Shown: positions 54,401-62,762, numbered from the stretch's first letter. The stretch: DNA of 64,000 nt from Avichristensenella sp031550535 (GCA_031550535.1 JAVBOM010000055.1:14400-78399), one strand, 5' to 3'. The notes: a model not told the origin generated them from the letters alone. Program-made: numbers and translations.

Positions 54401-55169
54401 GATTAACCTGCTGGGCAATGCCGTGAAATTCACGCCCGAGTGCGGGACCGTGGAATTCCGGATGGAAAAGCGGGAGCAGCGGGACGGCCGGACGCTCGTC
54501 GGGTTTACGGTGCGGGATACGGGCATCGGCATTTCCGGGGAGGCGCAGCGCAACATTTTCGAGCCGTTTGAGCAGGGTGGCGGCGGCGTTTCGCGCCGCT
54601 ACGGCGGCACGGGCCTGGGGCTCGCCATCAGCCAGCGCATTGTGGAGCTGCTGGGCGGACAGATTCGCCTGCGGAGCGAGCTGGGGGCAGGCAGCGAGTT
54701 CAGCTTTGACCTCTGGCTGACAGAGGCGGCGTCGGACCTGCCGGATGAGGCGGAGATATCCGACGCGACCGGAAAGTTTGCGGGCAAGCGGATGCTGCTG
54801 GTGGACGATGTGGAGATCAACCGCATGATCGTCATGGCGATGCTGGAGAACACGGGCCTGCGCATTGACGAGGCGGACGACGGCGAGGCGGCTGTGGAGC
54901 GGTTCGCGGCTTCGCCGGAGGACACGTACGATATGATCCTGATGGATGTGCAGATGCCCAAAATGGATGGGTACGAGGCGTCCAAGGCCATTCGCGCCCT
55001 GAACCGCCACGACGCGCGCGCCGTGCCGATCATCGCGCTGACGGCCAATGCGTTCAAGGAGGACATCGACCGGGCCATCGCCTGCGGCATGAGCGCGCAC
55101 ATTGCAAAGCCGGTGGAGATGGAGACGCTCCTGGAGGCGCTGTTCAGGTTCCTGGGGGTGGCGAGGTAG
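51456..55169 (+). CDS. Hybrid sensor histidine kinase with Cache, PAS and receiver domains
   Basis: 1237 residues. A membrane helix at about 26-46, a large extracellular double-Cache-like domain to about 525, a second helix at about 530-552, HAMP, a PAS domain at about 600-695 (SIIDMDHIIIYMNEYG) and a second at about 710-830 (SASPDLIWYMNAKG), HisKA with His863, HATPase (YGGTGLGLAISQRI) and a receiver with Asp1164 (MDVQMPKMDG). It senses an external ligand and passes phosphate to an unknown regulator. ATG 51456 has a weak GGTGAA site; a second in-frame ATG follows two codons later. Divergent from a related kinase and not followed by any gene in the operon. Confidence 0.93.
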   Translation: MRMNADSAGRRFGRLINKLGLGMRAKLILIFLLAKVLPLVLVTLIAWRQFTVLGSLLREIAVDDSSVALNQSAVENIERMTTDAASRVAGFLYARDTDIRLLAGMEPSEENYRAFLAAKTGRLLEKGVWTLAGDGQSWVTDAPEPAPDAEGVSTNRENNDRDGFHYRTADQFQYADVPLYDEVTFVSPEGMELVKVVADASPKINFPLSAQKKDISRRENTYVKAETYFDAVKSLAPGEIYVSDVIGAYVRSNYIGMYTPDIVADAAKARGYDIPYDPQAQAYAGMENPNGQRFEGIVRWATPVTSEDGTLLGYVTFALNHDHIMEFVDHLTPMNERYVELPSAFEGNYAFIWDYKCRSICHPRHHSITGFDPETGDPEIPWLETSIYDEWQASGVARWTDFVRGWPLFDEQSRAKKPAPALTQAGLVGLDGRYLNNAPQCTGWMDLTKDGGSGSFYILWSGLYKLTTAAAIPYYTGQYAPSEDNGFSRRGFGIVTIGAGMEDFTRPATETAEKLDEAISDNMRDTFLKLFVTAAALIAMVVLIAILLASWLTDSITKLIHGISRFRAGERQFRFREPVKDEFGTLADSFDDMADSVVDSVKNALSIIDMDHIIIYMNEYGLALCHMTLEEAAGTSYTDSSVYPAGSPYDPILALENGREAEIFFDESSGRYIKGTASYFLSKEGKRIGYIIETADVTDMVLEQLKIESQRTLLDKIFSASPDLIWYMNAKGAYLAVNPRFAAIAGRPVADFIGRTAEEVLPAALAGSFSANDRAAAASDVPLYTEERIAFADGHEEILDSVRTPLTDSAGAFVGLLGFARNVDARVAIESELRHTQIELEKAVSDANRANEHKGEFLARMSHEIRTPMNAIIGLTSIVQKRLREIDHGISAARDIESNVNQIDASSQHLLGLLNDILDISKIEAGKIDLTEEVVDLPKLAATVVGIIRPRCDEKNITFLTRFDTFAPPTFLSDSLRLRQVLINLLGNAVKFTPECGTVEFRMEKREQRDGRTLVGFTVRDTGIGISGEAQRNIFEPFEQGGGGVSRRYGGTGLGLAISQRIVELLGGQIRLRSELGAGSEFSFDLWLTEAASDLPDEAEISDATGKFAGKRMLLVDDVEINRMIVMAMLENTGLRIDEADDGEAAVERFAASPEDTYDMILMDVQMPKMDGYEASKAIRALNRHDARAVPIIALTANAFKEDIDRAIACGMSAHIAKPVEMETLLEALFRFLGVAR

Positions 55170-55187
55170 GGGGGATGGGGAGTCGCG

Positions 55188-55272
55188 CGGGGGCGCTGGG
55201 ACTCCGCCCCAGACCCTGCCAACGGGACGATTGTCCCTTTGGAATCCCTACTTTGCCTTACAGCAAGGGTTG
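55188..55272 (+). repeat. Repeat B copy 7
   Basis: CTGGGACTCCGCCCCAG and GGGACGATTGTCCC hairpins just after the kinase stop. A GATATCGCCAACAT motif at about 55384 matches one at 48229. The rest of the 468-base gap has a terminator and a promoter. Confidence 0.75.
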
Positions 55273-55443
55273 GGATGGGAAGGGATATTGGGCATCAGCA
55301 TTATGTCTGCCGCGCGCCCGGTCGCGGATCAGGTTTGCCGCGACACCCGGCGTGCGATACGCCAGTATAGCGCGATAACCGCGCGATATCGCCAACATAA
55401 AAAATGGCATCACAAAGCCAAGCAACCGCCGAAAACGCGCACG

Positions 55444-55475
55444 CGGGGTTCCAAGAAACCGGAACCCCGTTTTTT
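55444..55475 (+). terminator. Intrinsic terminator
   Basis: CGGGGTTCC pairs perfectly with GGAACCCCG over an 8-base loop, followed by six T. Confidence 0.9.
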
Positions 55476-55520
55476 CACGCCATTTTACCGGGAAGGTAGA
55501 AAGATTATTACAAAAAACTG

Positions 55521-55549
55521 TTGACATCCTTTTCCATCAGCGGTATCCT
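55521..55549 (+). promoter_or_regulatory. Promoter of the BlaI/BlaR1-like pair
   Basis: Perfect TTGACA, 17-bp spacer, TATCCT. A dyad GTAG-n8-CTAC just downstream could be the BlaI operator, but it is weak. Confidence 0.8.
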
Positions 55550-55637
55550 TTTCGTGTAGACAACTTACTACTTCGCATGATCTCAAAGCGGCCCATTCGA
55601 ATGGCCGGCCAAAGACAGACAATCCGGAGGAATCACC

Positions 55638-56036
55638 ATGGAAGAAAGAATCCCGCTGACGGACGCGGAGTGGCACATCATGACCCGGCTGTGGGACGAG
55701 TCGCCGCGCAGCATCATGGAGCTGACCCGCGCGCTCACGGAGGAAACAGGCTGGACGCGCCACGTGGTCATCGCGCTGCTGAAGCGGATGGAGGCAAAGG
55801 GCACCGTGCGCATGGCGCGCGAGGGGCGGGGCACGAACGTTTACCCCGCGGTGGAGAAGGAAAAGGTCGCCAGGGAGCAGACGAAAACGCTGCTGGACAG
55901 GCTGTTCGGCGGGCGGTTCTCCCTGCTGCTGGCGGACATGGTGGAACAGGAGAACCTAACCGACGAGGAGCTCGGCGACATGATGCGCACCATTGAGGAG
56001 GCACGCAGGAAGCGCGACGAGTATGGGAACCGCTGA
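55638..56036 (+). CDS. BlaI/MecI/CopY-family repressor
   Basis: 132 residues. The winged helix (TDAEWHIMTRLWDESPRSIMELTRAL ... VVIALLKRMEAKGTV) and the Leu-rich dimerisation tail match the family, and the cleavage site used by BlaR1 in relatives lies around residue 100. It should repress its own operon. AATCCGGAGG supports the start. A BlaR1-like peptidase follows after a 298-base insert. Confidence 0.9.
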   Translation: MEERIPLTDAEWHIMTRLWDESPRSIMELTRALTEETGWTRHVVIALLKRMEAKGTVRMAREGRGTNVYPAVEKEKVAREQTKTLLDRLFGGRFSLLLADMVEQENLTDEELGDMMRTIEEARRKRDEYGNR

Positions 56037-56334
56037 TTGGTTCGGGGAGCGGTTTTGCGGCCGCTTTTCCGCCTCCGCTGCGCCGTGCTGCACTTCGCAA
56101 TTGTCGCGCTGTGCGCATTCGCGCCCATCGCGCGCCCCAGCATTGTCACGCTCTCCCTTTGGTCGATCGCTCTGTGCTTCAGGGCACCTTCGGGTCGCTT
56201 CATCGCCCGCTGGGCGCGCTTCCTTTCGGTGCAGCGGGCGCTCGGCTCCGGCTTCTTACGGAGACGAAAAATCGTCTCGCAATCCCGCCACCCTTATCCA
56301 ATCCGTGGCTCCTTAAAGAAAGGCAGGTGATCCC
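56037..56334 (+). other. 298-base GC-rich insert between the two genes
   Basis: Relatives usually have these genes adjacent or overlapping. The insert has hairpins CTCCG/CGGAG and GAGACGA/TCGTCTC that share a GAG and so cannot both form. A 97-residue frame here has no ribosome site and is not considered real. No promoter is clear. Confidence 0.5.
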
Positions 56335-58872
56335 ATGATCCGGGCGGCGCTAAACCATCTATTCTTTGCCAGTCTCATGGCTGGGGTGTTGATTCTGGCA
56401 ATTCTGGCCGCGCGAACGCTCCTGCGGCCCAAGGTGGGCAACCGCGTGATCTACGCCGCCTGGCTGCTGGTGGCGCTGCGGCTGCTGATGCCCGTCACGC
56501 TGCCGGTACCGGCGGAAACCGCCCCGACCGTGGCGGACCAGCCGATCTACGCCGTGTTCGGCGATCCGGCCACCGCGCCCCGGACACCCCGCACAGCCCT
56601 GTCGCTGAACACCGATGCGGGCGAACCGGCGAACGCTCAAACAACAGATCAAATTGCGCCCTCGGCGGAGCAAGAGAACCTGCCGTCCATCCTGTCCGCG
56701 TCGGTTGACACCACAAGGCTACTGTTCTTCGCGTGGCTGGGCGGTACGGCGCTGTGCGCCATGTGGATGGCGTGCCAAAACCTGTGGTTCCGCTGCAGGC
56801 TGCGCTACCGCCGCATGACGAAGCCGGAGGCCCTGGCCGTCCGCGCGGCGTTCGCCCGCATCGGCATGAAGCAGCGGCGCGTGCGCGTGGGGGAGGGTAC
56901 TGGTTCGGCGTTTTTGATGGGCGCATACCGGCCACTGATCGTCCTGCCAAACGCAATTTTCCGCCAGGACGCGTCCGCGCTGGACTTCGCCCTGCTGCAC
57001 GAGGCGTGCCACGCGCGCGGCGGCGATACCCGCTGGGCGCTGCTGCGGAACGCGCTTTGCTGCGTGTACTGGTTCCATCCGCTGGTGTGGCTGGCGGCGC
57101 GCGCCTCTCGCGCGGACGCCGAACTCGCCTGCGACGAGCGCGTGACCGTCCTGCTGGACGACGGCGAGCGGCTGGACTACGCCAGGGCGCTGGTGGACGC
57201 GCAGGCGCGCGTGCGGCCCATGACGATGGTCGCGACGGGCGTGCCGTTTTCCGGGGCAAAGCTCCGGGCGCGCGTGGAGTGGATCGTAAAGGAGCATAAA
57301 ATGAAGCGATGGCTGAAGGCGGCGGCGTCCATGGCGCTGATCGCGGTGATGGTGGCCACGTTCGCGGTGGCCGCGCCGGCGGAAAAGGGGCTGGAAGCGT
57401 ATGAAAGCTGGATTCTGCCGGAGATGAGCGAGGAAGAAATCGAGGAGATGTACGGGATTATCCGGGAGGCTATGGACCTGCTGGCCCTGCAAGATATGGA
57501 CTTGAATCTGACAAAATGGCGGCCCGTGTTTGAGGCGTGCACGGAGGAAGAAAAAGGTCTGTACTTCACCCTAATGAACCACTTCGAGCTATACGAGGAC
57601 AACAGGATCGGCCTGACCCCGGAGGATGACTGGGAACGGTTCTTGACCGATCTCCGGGCCATGGAGGACGCGGAGGATTTCCGCCGGGTTCTGCACACCG
57701 ATTACGCGGGCATTAACCAGGGCCTGCCTGGCCAGCCCACACGCGAGGATGTGGACAAGGCGTTCGACGAGGCCGCCCGGGACGCGGGGTTCGCAAACCG
57801 GCTCAACATGGACCCCGCGCCGCGGCGCTCCTACAAAAAGTTCACGTACTACGGCGGCTGGACGCCCCACTGGGCCGTGTACACGCAGAGTGACGAGAGC
57901 AGCGGCGATCTGACCGTCTATTTCACCCCCGACCTGAAGGTGTACGAGCTGTACCAGATGCCCTTTTCCGAGGAAATGCTGGAACGCGCCGCCGCCACGC
58001 CCGAGCAACTTGATCTGGCCAAGCGCGCCGCTACCGGTTTCCTGAAAAAGCACGGCCAGCAGCGCCAACTCACGACCGACGTGGTGAAACTGTCCCCGTG
58101 GACGTACAGCGGTTACGACTACAACAGCGACCCGCTGGTGTTCCTGTGGGTGCACGCCTTCTCCAAGGACGCGCAGGGCAACGAGGTGCCCGCGTATGTG
58201 GAAGGCGATGCCGGGGCCAACTACGGCTGCGCGATGATGATCGGCGGCAACACGGGCAGGATCTACCAGTACGGCGACGGCTATCACGCGGAGGACCCGC
58301 TCACCACGGAGGCGTCGTTTGACGCGAAAGTCAATAGCTATCACGTGTGGAAGACGAGCTATGGCGATGTTGTACACGTCGGGCCGTCCGAGGAAGGGGA
58401 CCTGTTGCCCCGCTTCCTGCCCGCCGAACGCGAGCAAACGGACGCGCAGGCTGAGCGCGAGCGCATGTTCTACGCCAACACCCTGTATTACGGCGACTTC
58501 ATGCGCTGGCCGATGGAGGTCAAGGTGGAATACGCCACGCGGGTGATGGCGCTCTACCCGGACGCGGAGTTTGATTTCACCTACGCCGTGCCGGATGAGA
58601 CGGTCGTTTCGGAAAACCGGGCCAAGGAGCGCATCCTCGGGCACTTGGGGCTGCGTGTGGAACTCACGGATTACGATGAGGTGGACGAACTGTACGACAT
58701 CTGCTTCTCCTATATCGTGTCCGAAAAAAACCCGGACCACCGGACGTATCTGGTGCACGCGCTGCCCAAGGACCCGGAAAACCCCCGGACGCCGGACATG
58801 TTCACCATCGATGTGGAGGCGACCACGGGAACCGTGCGCGGCGTGGCGCAAGCGCCGTACGACGCAAACTAG
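56335..58872 (+). CDS. BlaR1-type M56 metallopeptidase with a non-penicillin sensor domain
   Basis: 845 residues. Membrane helices at about 10-30, 35-52 and 125-143, the M56 zinc site HEACH at about 222-226 with the downstream Glu in ADAELACDERV, then a fourth helix at about 325-343 and an external part of about 500 residues. BlaR1 proper ends in a penicillin-binding domain; here the sensor lacks SxxK/SxN/KTG motifs and instead has two PepSY-like segments, so the ligand is not evidently a beta-lactam. It is expected to cleave the BlaI-like repressor on signal. The start has AGGTGA upstream. Confidence 0.85.
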   Translation: MIRAALNHLFFASLMAGVLILAILAARTLLRPKVGNRVIYAAWLLVALRLLMPVTLPVPAETAPTVADQPIYAVFGDPATAPRTPRTALSLNTDAGEPANAQTTDQIAPSAEQENLPSILSASVDTTRLLFFAWLGGTALCAMWMACQNLWFRCRLRYRRMTKPEALAVRAAFARIGMKQRRVRVGEGTGSAFLMGAYRPLIVLPNAIFRQDASALDFALLHEACHARGGDTRWALLRNALCCVYWFHPLVWLAARASRADAELACDERVTVLLDDGERLDYARALVDAQARVRPMTMVATGVPFSGAKLRARVEWIVKEHKMKRWLKAAASMALIAVMVATFAVAAPAEKGLEAYESWILPEMSEEEIEEMYGIIREAMDLLALQDMDLNLTKWRPVFEACTEEEKGLYFTLMNHFELYEDNRIGLTPEDDWERFLTDLRAMEDAEDFRRVLHTDYAGINQGLPGQPTREDVDKAFDEAARDAGFANRLNMDPAPRRSYKKFTYYGGWTPHWAVYTQSDESSGDLTVYFTPDLKVYELYQMPFSEEMLERAAATPEQLDLAKRAATGFLKKHGQQRQLTTDVVKLSPWTYSGYDYNSDPLVFLWVHAFSKDAQGNEVPAYVEGDAGANYGCAMMIGGNTGRIYQYGDGYHAEDPLTTEASFDAKVNSYHVWKTSYGDVVHVGPSEEGDLLPRFLPAEREQTDAQAERERMFYANTLYYGDFMRWPMEVKVEYATRVMALYPDAEFDFTYAVPDETVVSENRAKERILGHLGLRVELTDYDEVDELYDICFSYIVSEKNPDHRTYLVHALPKDPENPRTPDMFTIDVEATTGTVRGVAQAPYDAN

Positions 58873-58941
58873 CCATATCCGCCTATCAAATCGGAATGTC
58901 CGAAAGTCGTCCGTTACGGCAGGGGTTTGGCAAAGAATGTA

Positions 58942-59004
58942 GAATGATACCGACCGTGCTCCTATATATAGGCATGTGGGGCGCATCGGCATCATTCTTT
59001 TTTT
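58942..59004 (+). terminator. Terminator or attenuator in front of the purine permease
   Basis: GAATGAT-a-CCGA pairs with TCGG-c-ATCATTC around a 32-base loop with a CCTATATATAGG hairpin, and seven T follow. It ends only 18 bases before the permease start, so it could serve as both terminator of the upstream operon and attenuator of the permease. Confidence 0.75.
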
Positions 59005-59022
59005 ACAGGAAGGGTGGATCAC

Positions 59023-60102
59023 ATGGATTGGTTCAAGGATCTCCTGGTTGCCCTGGGTGTCGTGCTCAACGGCATTCCGCAGGGGCTGCTGGCGCTCAGC
59101 TACGGCTTCGCGTCCGTGCCCACGGCCATCGGCTTTGCCATCGGCGGCATCGGCTGCATCGCGCTCGGTTCGGTTGCGTCGATCTCCTTCCAGGCGGAAA
59201 CGATCGCGCTGGCCGGCACCATGGGCCGCGACCGCCGCGAGCGCCTGTCCATGGTGCTGTACGCTGGCGTGCTGATGGCGCTGCTGGGCCTCACGGGTGT
59301 GCTGAACGCCATCGTGGACTTCGCGGGCACGAACATCATCAACGGCATGATGGCGGGCGTGGGCATCATGCTGGCGCGCGTTGCCTTTGACATGTGCAAG
59401 AGCAACAAGGCCGTGGGCTGGACATCCGTGGGCGTCGCGCTCGCGGTGTATTTCCTTACGAAGGACCTCGTCTACACCATCATCGCGTCCGTCGTGCTGT
59501 CCAGCGCGCTGGGGCTGTATCTCGCGCGCGGAAAAGGGAAAACTGAAACGAGCGTGCCGGAGGGATTCGAGGACAAGATCAAGCTGATCCGCCCGGTCGT
59601 GAACGTGAACGTCATCCGCGGCGCGCTGGCGCTGGCGTGCCTGACCATCGGCGCGAACATCGCGTTTGGCAGCATCACCGGCGGCATCGCGGGCCAGGCG
59701 GCCAACATCGACCACCTGACCATCTATTCGGGTCTGGCGGACGCGGGCTCCGCGCTGTTCGGCGGCGGTCCGGTCGAGGCGATCATCTCGGCTACGGCGT
59801 CCGCGCCGCACGCAGTGTGGGCGGGCGTCATCATGATGGCGATCATGGCGCTGATCCTGGTCTTTCGCCTCCTGCCGAAAATCGGCCGGTACGTGGCCAG
59901 CCAGTCCATCGCGGGGTTCCTGCTGGTGCTCGGCGCGGTGGTCACCGTGCCCACGAACGCGGCCGGCGCGTTTGACGCCAGCCAGCCGGGCGGCATCCTC
60001 GCGGGCGGCGTGGCCCTGACTGTCACCGCCATCGCGGACCCGTTCTTCGGCCTGCTGGCGGGCATCGTTGTCAAGCTGATCGCGGGCCCCCTGGGCCTAT
60101 AA
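59023..60102 (+). CDS. NCS2-family nucleobase permease
   Basis: 359 residues with about ten or eleven hydrophobic segments, shorter than the usual 430-450. The early GIPQGLLALSYGFAS and the late QSIAGFLLVLGAVV with PTNAAG fit the nucleobase-cation symporter-2 group (COG2252-like). It should import a purine such as adenine, guanine or hypoxanthine. ATG 59023 has GGAAGGGTGG upstream. Followed after 14 bases by a phosphoribosyltransferase gene, which makes uptake and salvage a unit. Confidence 0.75.
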   Translation: MDWFKDLLVALGVVLNGIPQGLLALSYGFASVPTAIGFAIGGIGCIALGSVASISFQAETIALAGTMGRDRRERLSMVLYAGVLMALLGLTGVLNAIVDFAGTNIINGMMAGVGIMLARVAFDMCKSNKAVGWTSVGVALAVYFLTKDLVYTIIASVVLSSALGLYLARGKGKTETSVPEGFEDKIKLIRPVVNVNVIRGALALACLTIGANIAFGSITGGIAGQAANIDHLTIYSGLADAGSALFGGGPVEAIISATASAPHAVWAGVIMMAIMALILVFRLLPKIGRYVASQSIAGFLLVLGAVVTVPTNAAGAFDASQPGGILAGGVALTVTAIADPFFGLLAGIVVKLIAGPLGL

Positions 60103-60116
60103 AAGGAGAGGTGCGC

Positions 60117-60674
60117 ATGAGCAACTACAAACCCGGCGATACATATCCCCTCCGCGTGGCGGGCCTTCTGCGGCCGCTCCCCGTGATGCAGGTCGCACAG
60201 GACCTCGCCATCGCCAGCTTCGTCATCCTGGGCGACGCGGAGATCGTCATCCGCTGCGCGCCGCTGCTGGTGGAAAAGCTCCGGGACATCGACCTGCTCA
60301 TCACGGCGGAGGCCAAGGGCATTCCGCTGGTGATGGAGATGGCGCGCCTGATGGGCATGCCGCGCTATATTGTGGCGCGCAAGAGCGTCAAGCCCTACAT
60401 GGGCGAGCCGCTCGTGGACGAGGTGGTGTCCATCACCACACAGAAAAAGCAGGTGCTGTGCCTTGACGGGAACGACGCCCAGCGCATCCGGGGCAAGCGC
60501 GTGGCCATCGTGGACGACGTGATCTCGACCGGCGAATCCATCGGCGCGGTGGAGCGCCTGGTGGTCAAGGCCGGGGCGACCGTGGCGGCGCGCGCGGCCA
60601 TTCTGGCCGAGGGCGACGCTATGAAGCGGGACGACATCATCTTCCTGGAGGAGCTGCCGCTGTTCCCGATGTAA
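60117..60674 (+). CDS. Purine phosphoribosyltransferase (adenine phosphoribosyltransferase-like)
   Basis: 185 residues. The PRPP loop is VAIVDDVISTGESIGAVE at about 127-144, and the early LLITAEAKGIPL with a metal/flexible loop matches Apt/Xpt-type enzymes. It converts a free purine and PRPP into a nucleotide. Choice of base is not clear. AAAGGAGAGG precedes the ATG, and a terminator follows at 60704. Context with the permease supports purine salvage. Confidence 0.85.
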   Translation: MSNYKPGDTYPLRVAGLLRPLPVMQVAQDLAIASFVILGDAEIVIRCAPLLVEKLRDIDLLITAEAKGIPLVMEMARLMGMPRYIVARKSVKPYMGEPLVDEVVSITTQKKQVLCLDGNDAQRIRGKRVAIVDDVISTGESIGAVERLVVKAGATVAARAAILAEGDAMKRDDIIFLEELPLFPM

Positions 60675-60703
60675 CGCCCACAGGTACGCAAAATGCGCGG
60701 TGC

Positions 60704-60729
60704 GCGCGGTAATGCCTACCGCGTTTTTT
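60704..60729 (+). terminator. Intrinsic terminator of the salvage operon
   Basis: CGCGGTA pairs with TACCGCG over a 5-base loop, followed by six T. Confidence 0.9.
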
Positions 60730-60750
60730 GCTTATTGTTCTTAATCATGA

Positions 60751-60779
60751 TTGCCAATCTCGCATAAGGATGGTAGAAT
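60751..60779 (+). promoter_or_regulatory. Promoter of the 7TM kinase operon
   Basis: TTGCCA, 17-bp spacer, TAGAAT with TGG extension, 60 bases before the start. Confidence 0.8.
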
Positions 60780-60839
60780 AAACCTGTCCGTTTGTTCAAT
60801 TGCGCCGCCGACAATACCGTCAGAGAGGGGAAGGACCCG

Positions 60840-62762
60840 ATGCGAAACGCGCTGGTCCTGCGCAACCTCATACTGTTCTTTGGCGCGGTCATCGTGCTGT
60901 TCGGCGGCATTGTGCTGCTGACCGGCGCGCGTGCCGTGCCCGTGGAGACGCCGGAGGCGCTCGCGGGTGTGGATTTCACGTCCCAGGTCGCCCGCGTTGC
61001 CGACGCGTGCTTCGCCTGGTATCCGAACGCGCTGCTCACGCCGGAGGATTTCGCCGCCGGCAATGCCCCCGCGCCGCTCGACGATGCGCAGGGCGCGCGC
61101 TATGGCACATACCGGCTCACGCTCCCCCTCCCGCCCGGCATTGTGTACGGCATGACCGCGTACAGCGCGACCTACGCGCAAACCGTGTGGGTGGGCGGGG
61201 AGCTGCTCTCCGCCGTCGGCACGCCTGGCGACAGCCTGGAGACGATGGTCCCCAAAACGAACCACTACGCGGTGTACTTCACGCCGGTAAGCAACGAGAC
61301 GGAGATCGTCATCCAGCGGTCGGGCTTCGTACACGCGGCGGGCGGGCAGCTTTACGCGCAGTATATCGGGCCGCAGGAGAAGATTACCGCGCTCCGTGCG
61401 AACATCCTGTTCACGGGCAGCATGGCCATCGGCTGCATGCTGATGGCGAGCCTGTTTTTCTTCGGCATTTACCTGTTCTTCCAGAACCGCCTGCACTTCC
61501 TCTGGTTTTCGCTCGCCTGCCTGCTGGTGGCCGTGCGGTCGCTCTGCACGGACCATAAGCTGATTATGGTGGTGTTTCCAAATCTCGCCTGGACCGTGGC
61601 ATACAAGACGGAACACCTGGCGATGAACGGCTTTCTGCTGTGCTTTTCGCTGTATGTCGACAGCATGTTCGAGCGGCTGCTGCCGCGCCCGCTTCTGCGC
61701 TTCGGGTTTGCGATGTCCGCCACCTACGCGCTCCTGGTGGCTCTTTTGCCACCGTACATCTTCACGCATGTGCTGAATGTTGTACACGTACTCACCGCGC
61801 TGCTCGCCGTCGCCGCGGTGACCCTGCTGGCGTTTCGCGTGGGCAAGACGCACGCGTCGCGCGCGGAGCAAAGGCTGGTGCTGCTCGGCACGGCGGGGCT
61901 CACCGCCTGCATGCTCCTGGACCTCGTGCGGTATCTCAGGCTTGATGACCTGAACCTGACGCAGCTTGGGATGCTGATTTTTGTATTTGCCAACGCGCTC
62001 GCGCTGACCCTGCGCTTCACGCGGACGGAGGCGGAGCTTGCCAGGGCGCGGGACGCGGAGCGCGAGATGGCGGAGACGAACCGCCTGCTGGAGCGCCTGA
62101 ACCGGCTCAAGACGGACTTTCTCGCCAACATCAGCCATGAAATGAGAACGCCGCTGACCGTGATGAGCGGCTTCGCGCAGCTCGTTTCGTGGCAGGTGGA
62201 GGAGGGCGCCACGGGCGAAAAAACGCAAAAACACCTGAGCGCCATTTCCTCGGAGGCACAGCGGCTGGCCGCGCTTGTCGGAGGCTTGCTGAGCACGTCC
62301 ATAGATGAGCATGACATCATGGGTCTACGGGCCGTGCAGCCGGAGGAGATCCTGACGCGCGCGGCGGCGGTGATCGAGCCGATCCTGCAAAAAAACGCGA
62401 ACAATTTGTTGATCGAAGTGGAACAGGACTGTCCGCCGGCGCGCGCGAACGACGATATGCTGCTGCAGGTGCTGATGAACCTGTGCGCGAACGCGAACCG
62501 CCACATGAAGGGCGGCGCGCTGACCATCGCTGTCCGGCATGAGAGAGACCACGTCGTGTTTGAGGTGGCCGACAGCGGCGACGGCATTGACCCGGCGCTG
62601 GTGGGGCGCGTGTTTGAGCGCGGAGCGAGCGGCGACGGCGGCACCGGCCTGGGCCTTGCCATCAGCCGCGAGGTGATCGAGGCGCAGGGAGGCGCCATCT
62701 GGATTGAGAGCGTACCCGGCGAAGGGACGTGCGTCACGTTTACACTGCCGGTTGAGAGGTAG
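60840..62762 (+). CDS. 7TM-DISM-type sensor histidine kinase
   Basis: 640 residues. A signal-anchor helix at about 8-28, an extracellular DISM domain to about 185, then seven membrane helices (about 190-395), a coiled-coil stretch (EAELARARDAEREMAETNRLLERL), HisKA with His433 (NISHEMRTPL) and a HATPase with GGTGLGLAISREV. It reports an unknown small ligand to the OmpR-like regulator. ATG at 60840 is preferred (AAGGA); a start 16 codons upstream is weak. The last codons run into repeat A copy 19, whose GAGGTAG supplies the stop. The regulator follows 71 bases later. Confidence 0.88.
   Translation: MRNALVLRNLILFFGAVIVLFGGIVLLTGARAVPVETPEALAGVDFTSQVARVADACFAWYPNALLTPEDFAAGNAPAPLDDAQGARYGTYRLTLPLPPGIVYGMTAYSATYAQTVWVGGELLSAVGTPGDSLETMVPKTNHYAVYFTPVSNETEIVIQRSGFVHAAGGQLYAQYIGPQEKITALRANILFTGSMAIGCMLMASLFFFGIYLFFQNRLHFLWFSLACLLVAVRSLCTDHKLIMVVFPNLAWTVAYKTEHLAMNGFLLCFSLYVDSMFERLLPRPLLRFGFAMSATYALLVALLPPYIFTHVLNVVHVLTALLAVAAVTLLAFRVGKTHASRAEQRLVLLGTAGLTACMLLDLVRYLRLDDLNLTQLGMLIFVFANALALTLRFTRTEAELARARDAEREMAETNRLLERLNRLKTDFLANISHEMRTPLTVMSGFAQLVSWQVEEGATGEKTQKHLSAISSEAQRLAALVGGLLSTSIDEHDIMGLRAVQPEEILTRAAAVIEPILQKNANNLLIEVEQDCPPARANDDMLLQVLMNLCANANRHMKGGALTIAVRHERDHVVFEVADSGDGIDPALVGRVFERGASGDGGTGLGLAISREVIEAQGGAIWIESVPGEGTCVTFTLPVER

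Noticed and set aside
56037..56330. 97-residue frame between the BlaI and BlaR1 genes
   Set aside because: No ribosome site, biased low-complexity composition, and no recognisable domain.
58873..59022. Standard purine riboswitch before the permease
   Set aside because: The conserved junction and loop sequences of the purine aptamer are not present.
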